A stretch of 5,974 nt of DNA, taken from assembly GCA_947449125.1 (NCBI GenBank), contig CANFQR010000098.1, forward strand, positions 1-5,974, given 5' to 3'. Both the position numbers and the translations under genes were made by a program. Under the pieces are notes generated by a model. It was given only the letters and a program-made list of their open reading frames with translations. It was not told the DNA's origin and did no database searches. This DNA is from Bacteroidota bacterium. GTDB taxonomy: Bacteria > Bacteroidota > Bacteroidia > B-17B0 > Aurantibacillaceae. Below, in pieces: positions 5,828 through 5,974 of the stretch (positions are counted from its first letter, which is position 1; the number at the start of each line of letters is the position of its first letter).

Positions 5828-5974
5828 TTACTCCATAGGATATCCTTTGGCAACCCAATCTTCTCTAATACCAACGGGCAAATCTAAAACTTTGGCATTT
5901 TTAAAACCTGATGAAATTAAAGCGTCATATGCCGGTTTAATATTTGGACAACTTGAATAAGAACAACATCCGCA
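5828..5974 (-). CDS. Cys-rich rhodanese-like domain protein, C-terminal part (5' end outside window)
   Basis: The last 48 residues of a minus-strand gene; the frame is open to the window edge, and the start and most of the domain are missing. The visible part begins CGCCSYSSCPNIKPAYDAL, continues with SGFKNAKVLDLPVG, and ends IREDWVAKGYPME. The layout (Cys-containing loop, helix, GF.N...L strand, a W followed by K/xGYP) is the C-terminal third of a rhodanese domain. It resembles the Bacteroidota variant with CGCC....CPNIRPAF instead of the classical CxxGxR loop. Classical rhodaneses transfer sulfane sulfur through one Cys. Here four Cys (fragment positions 1, 3, 4, 9) sit at that place, so persulfide chemistry or metal binding are both possible. 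Whether a signal peptide exists upstream cannot be seen. It converges on serC and shares the hairpin terminator. Confidence 0.82.
   Translation of the reverse strand, partial: CGCCSYSSCPNIKPAYDALISSGFKNAKVLDLPVGIREDWVAKGYPME

Noticed and set aside
1..5974. A defence, mobile or biosynthetic system
   Set aside because: No transposase, integrase, toxin-antitoxin, restriction, CRISPR or biosynthetic core gene is recognisable; the genes are unrelated housekeeping genes on alternating strands.

Overview
This AT-rich window (GC near one third by eye, not computed) reads as a chromosomal segment of a Bacteroidota bacterium, probably from the Flavobacteriales/Sphingobacteriales/Chitinophagales side. 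The evidence is: no Shine-Dalgarno sequences before the starts; two good matches to the Bacteroidota -7 promoter consensus TAnnTTTG; and protein sequences (RibBA, SerC, the CoA-type Nudix protein, the Cys-rich rhodanese, a TPR/WG-repeat exported protein) that match forms I know from that phylum. A fumarylacetoacetase points to aerobic tyrosine breakdown.

Layout, left to right: the 3' end of fumarylacetoacetase (+, 2-394); ribBA, the bifunctional first-step riboflavin enzyme (-, 391-1596); a CoA-pyrophosphatase-type Nudix hydrolase with a TTG start (+, 1648-2298); a 63-residue two-helix membrane protein (-, 2295-2486); a 712-residue exported protein with a TPR-like N-terminus and about eleven degenerate WG-type repeats (+, 2517-4655); serC, phosphoserine aminotransferase (+, 4697-5770); a strong two-way hairpin terminator (5780-5811); and the 3' end of a Cys-rich rhodanese-like gene (-, 5828-5974), which runs off the right edge.

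Gene strand changes at almost every boundary (+ - + - + + -), so most genes are probably single transcription units rather than one operon. Two of the three convergent pairs overlap tail-to-tail through the same four bases, CTAA, with no terminator visible. The third pair is separated by a shared hairpin. Non-coding space is tiny: the largest gap is 57 bases, and no stretch above 300 bases lacks a gene.

The metabolic genes are ordinary housekeeping (riboflavin, serine/PLP, CoA-derivative clean-up, tyrosine catabolism) with no evident shared pathway. I see no mobile element, CRISPR array, tRNA, rRNA, defence system or biosynthetic cluster. The parts without an assigned role are the TPR/WG-repeat protein, the small membrane protein and the Cys-rich rhodanese-like protein. 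I do not see convincing evidence of a new multi-gene system.
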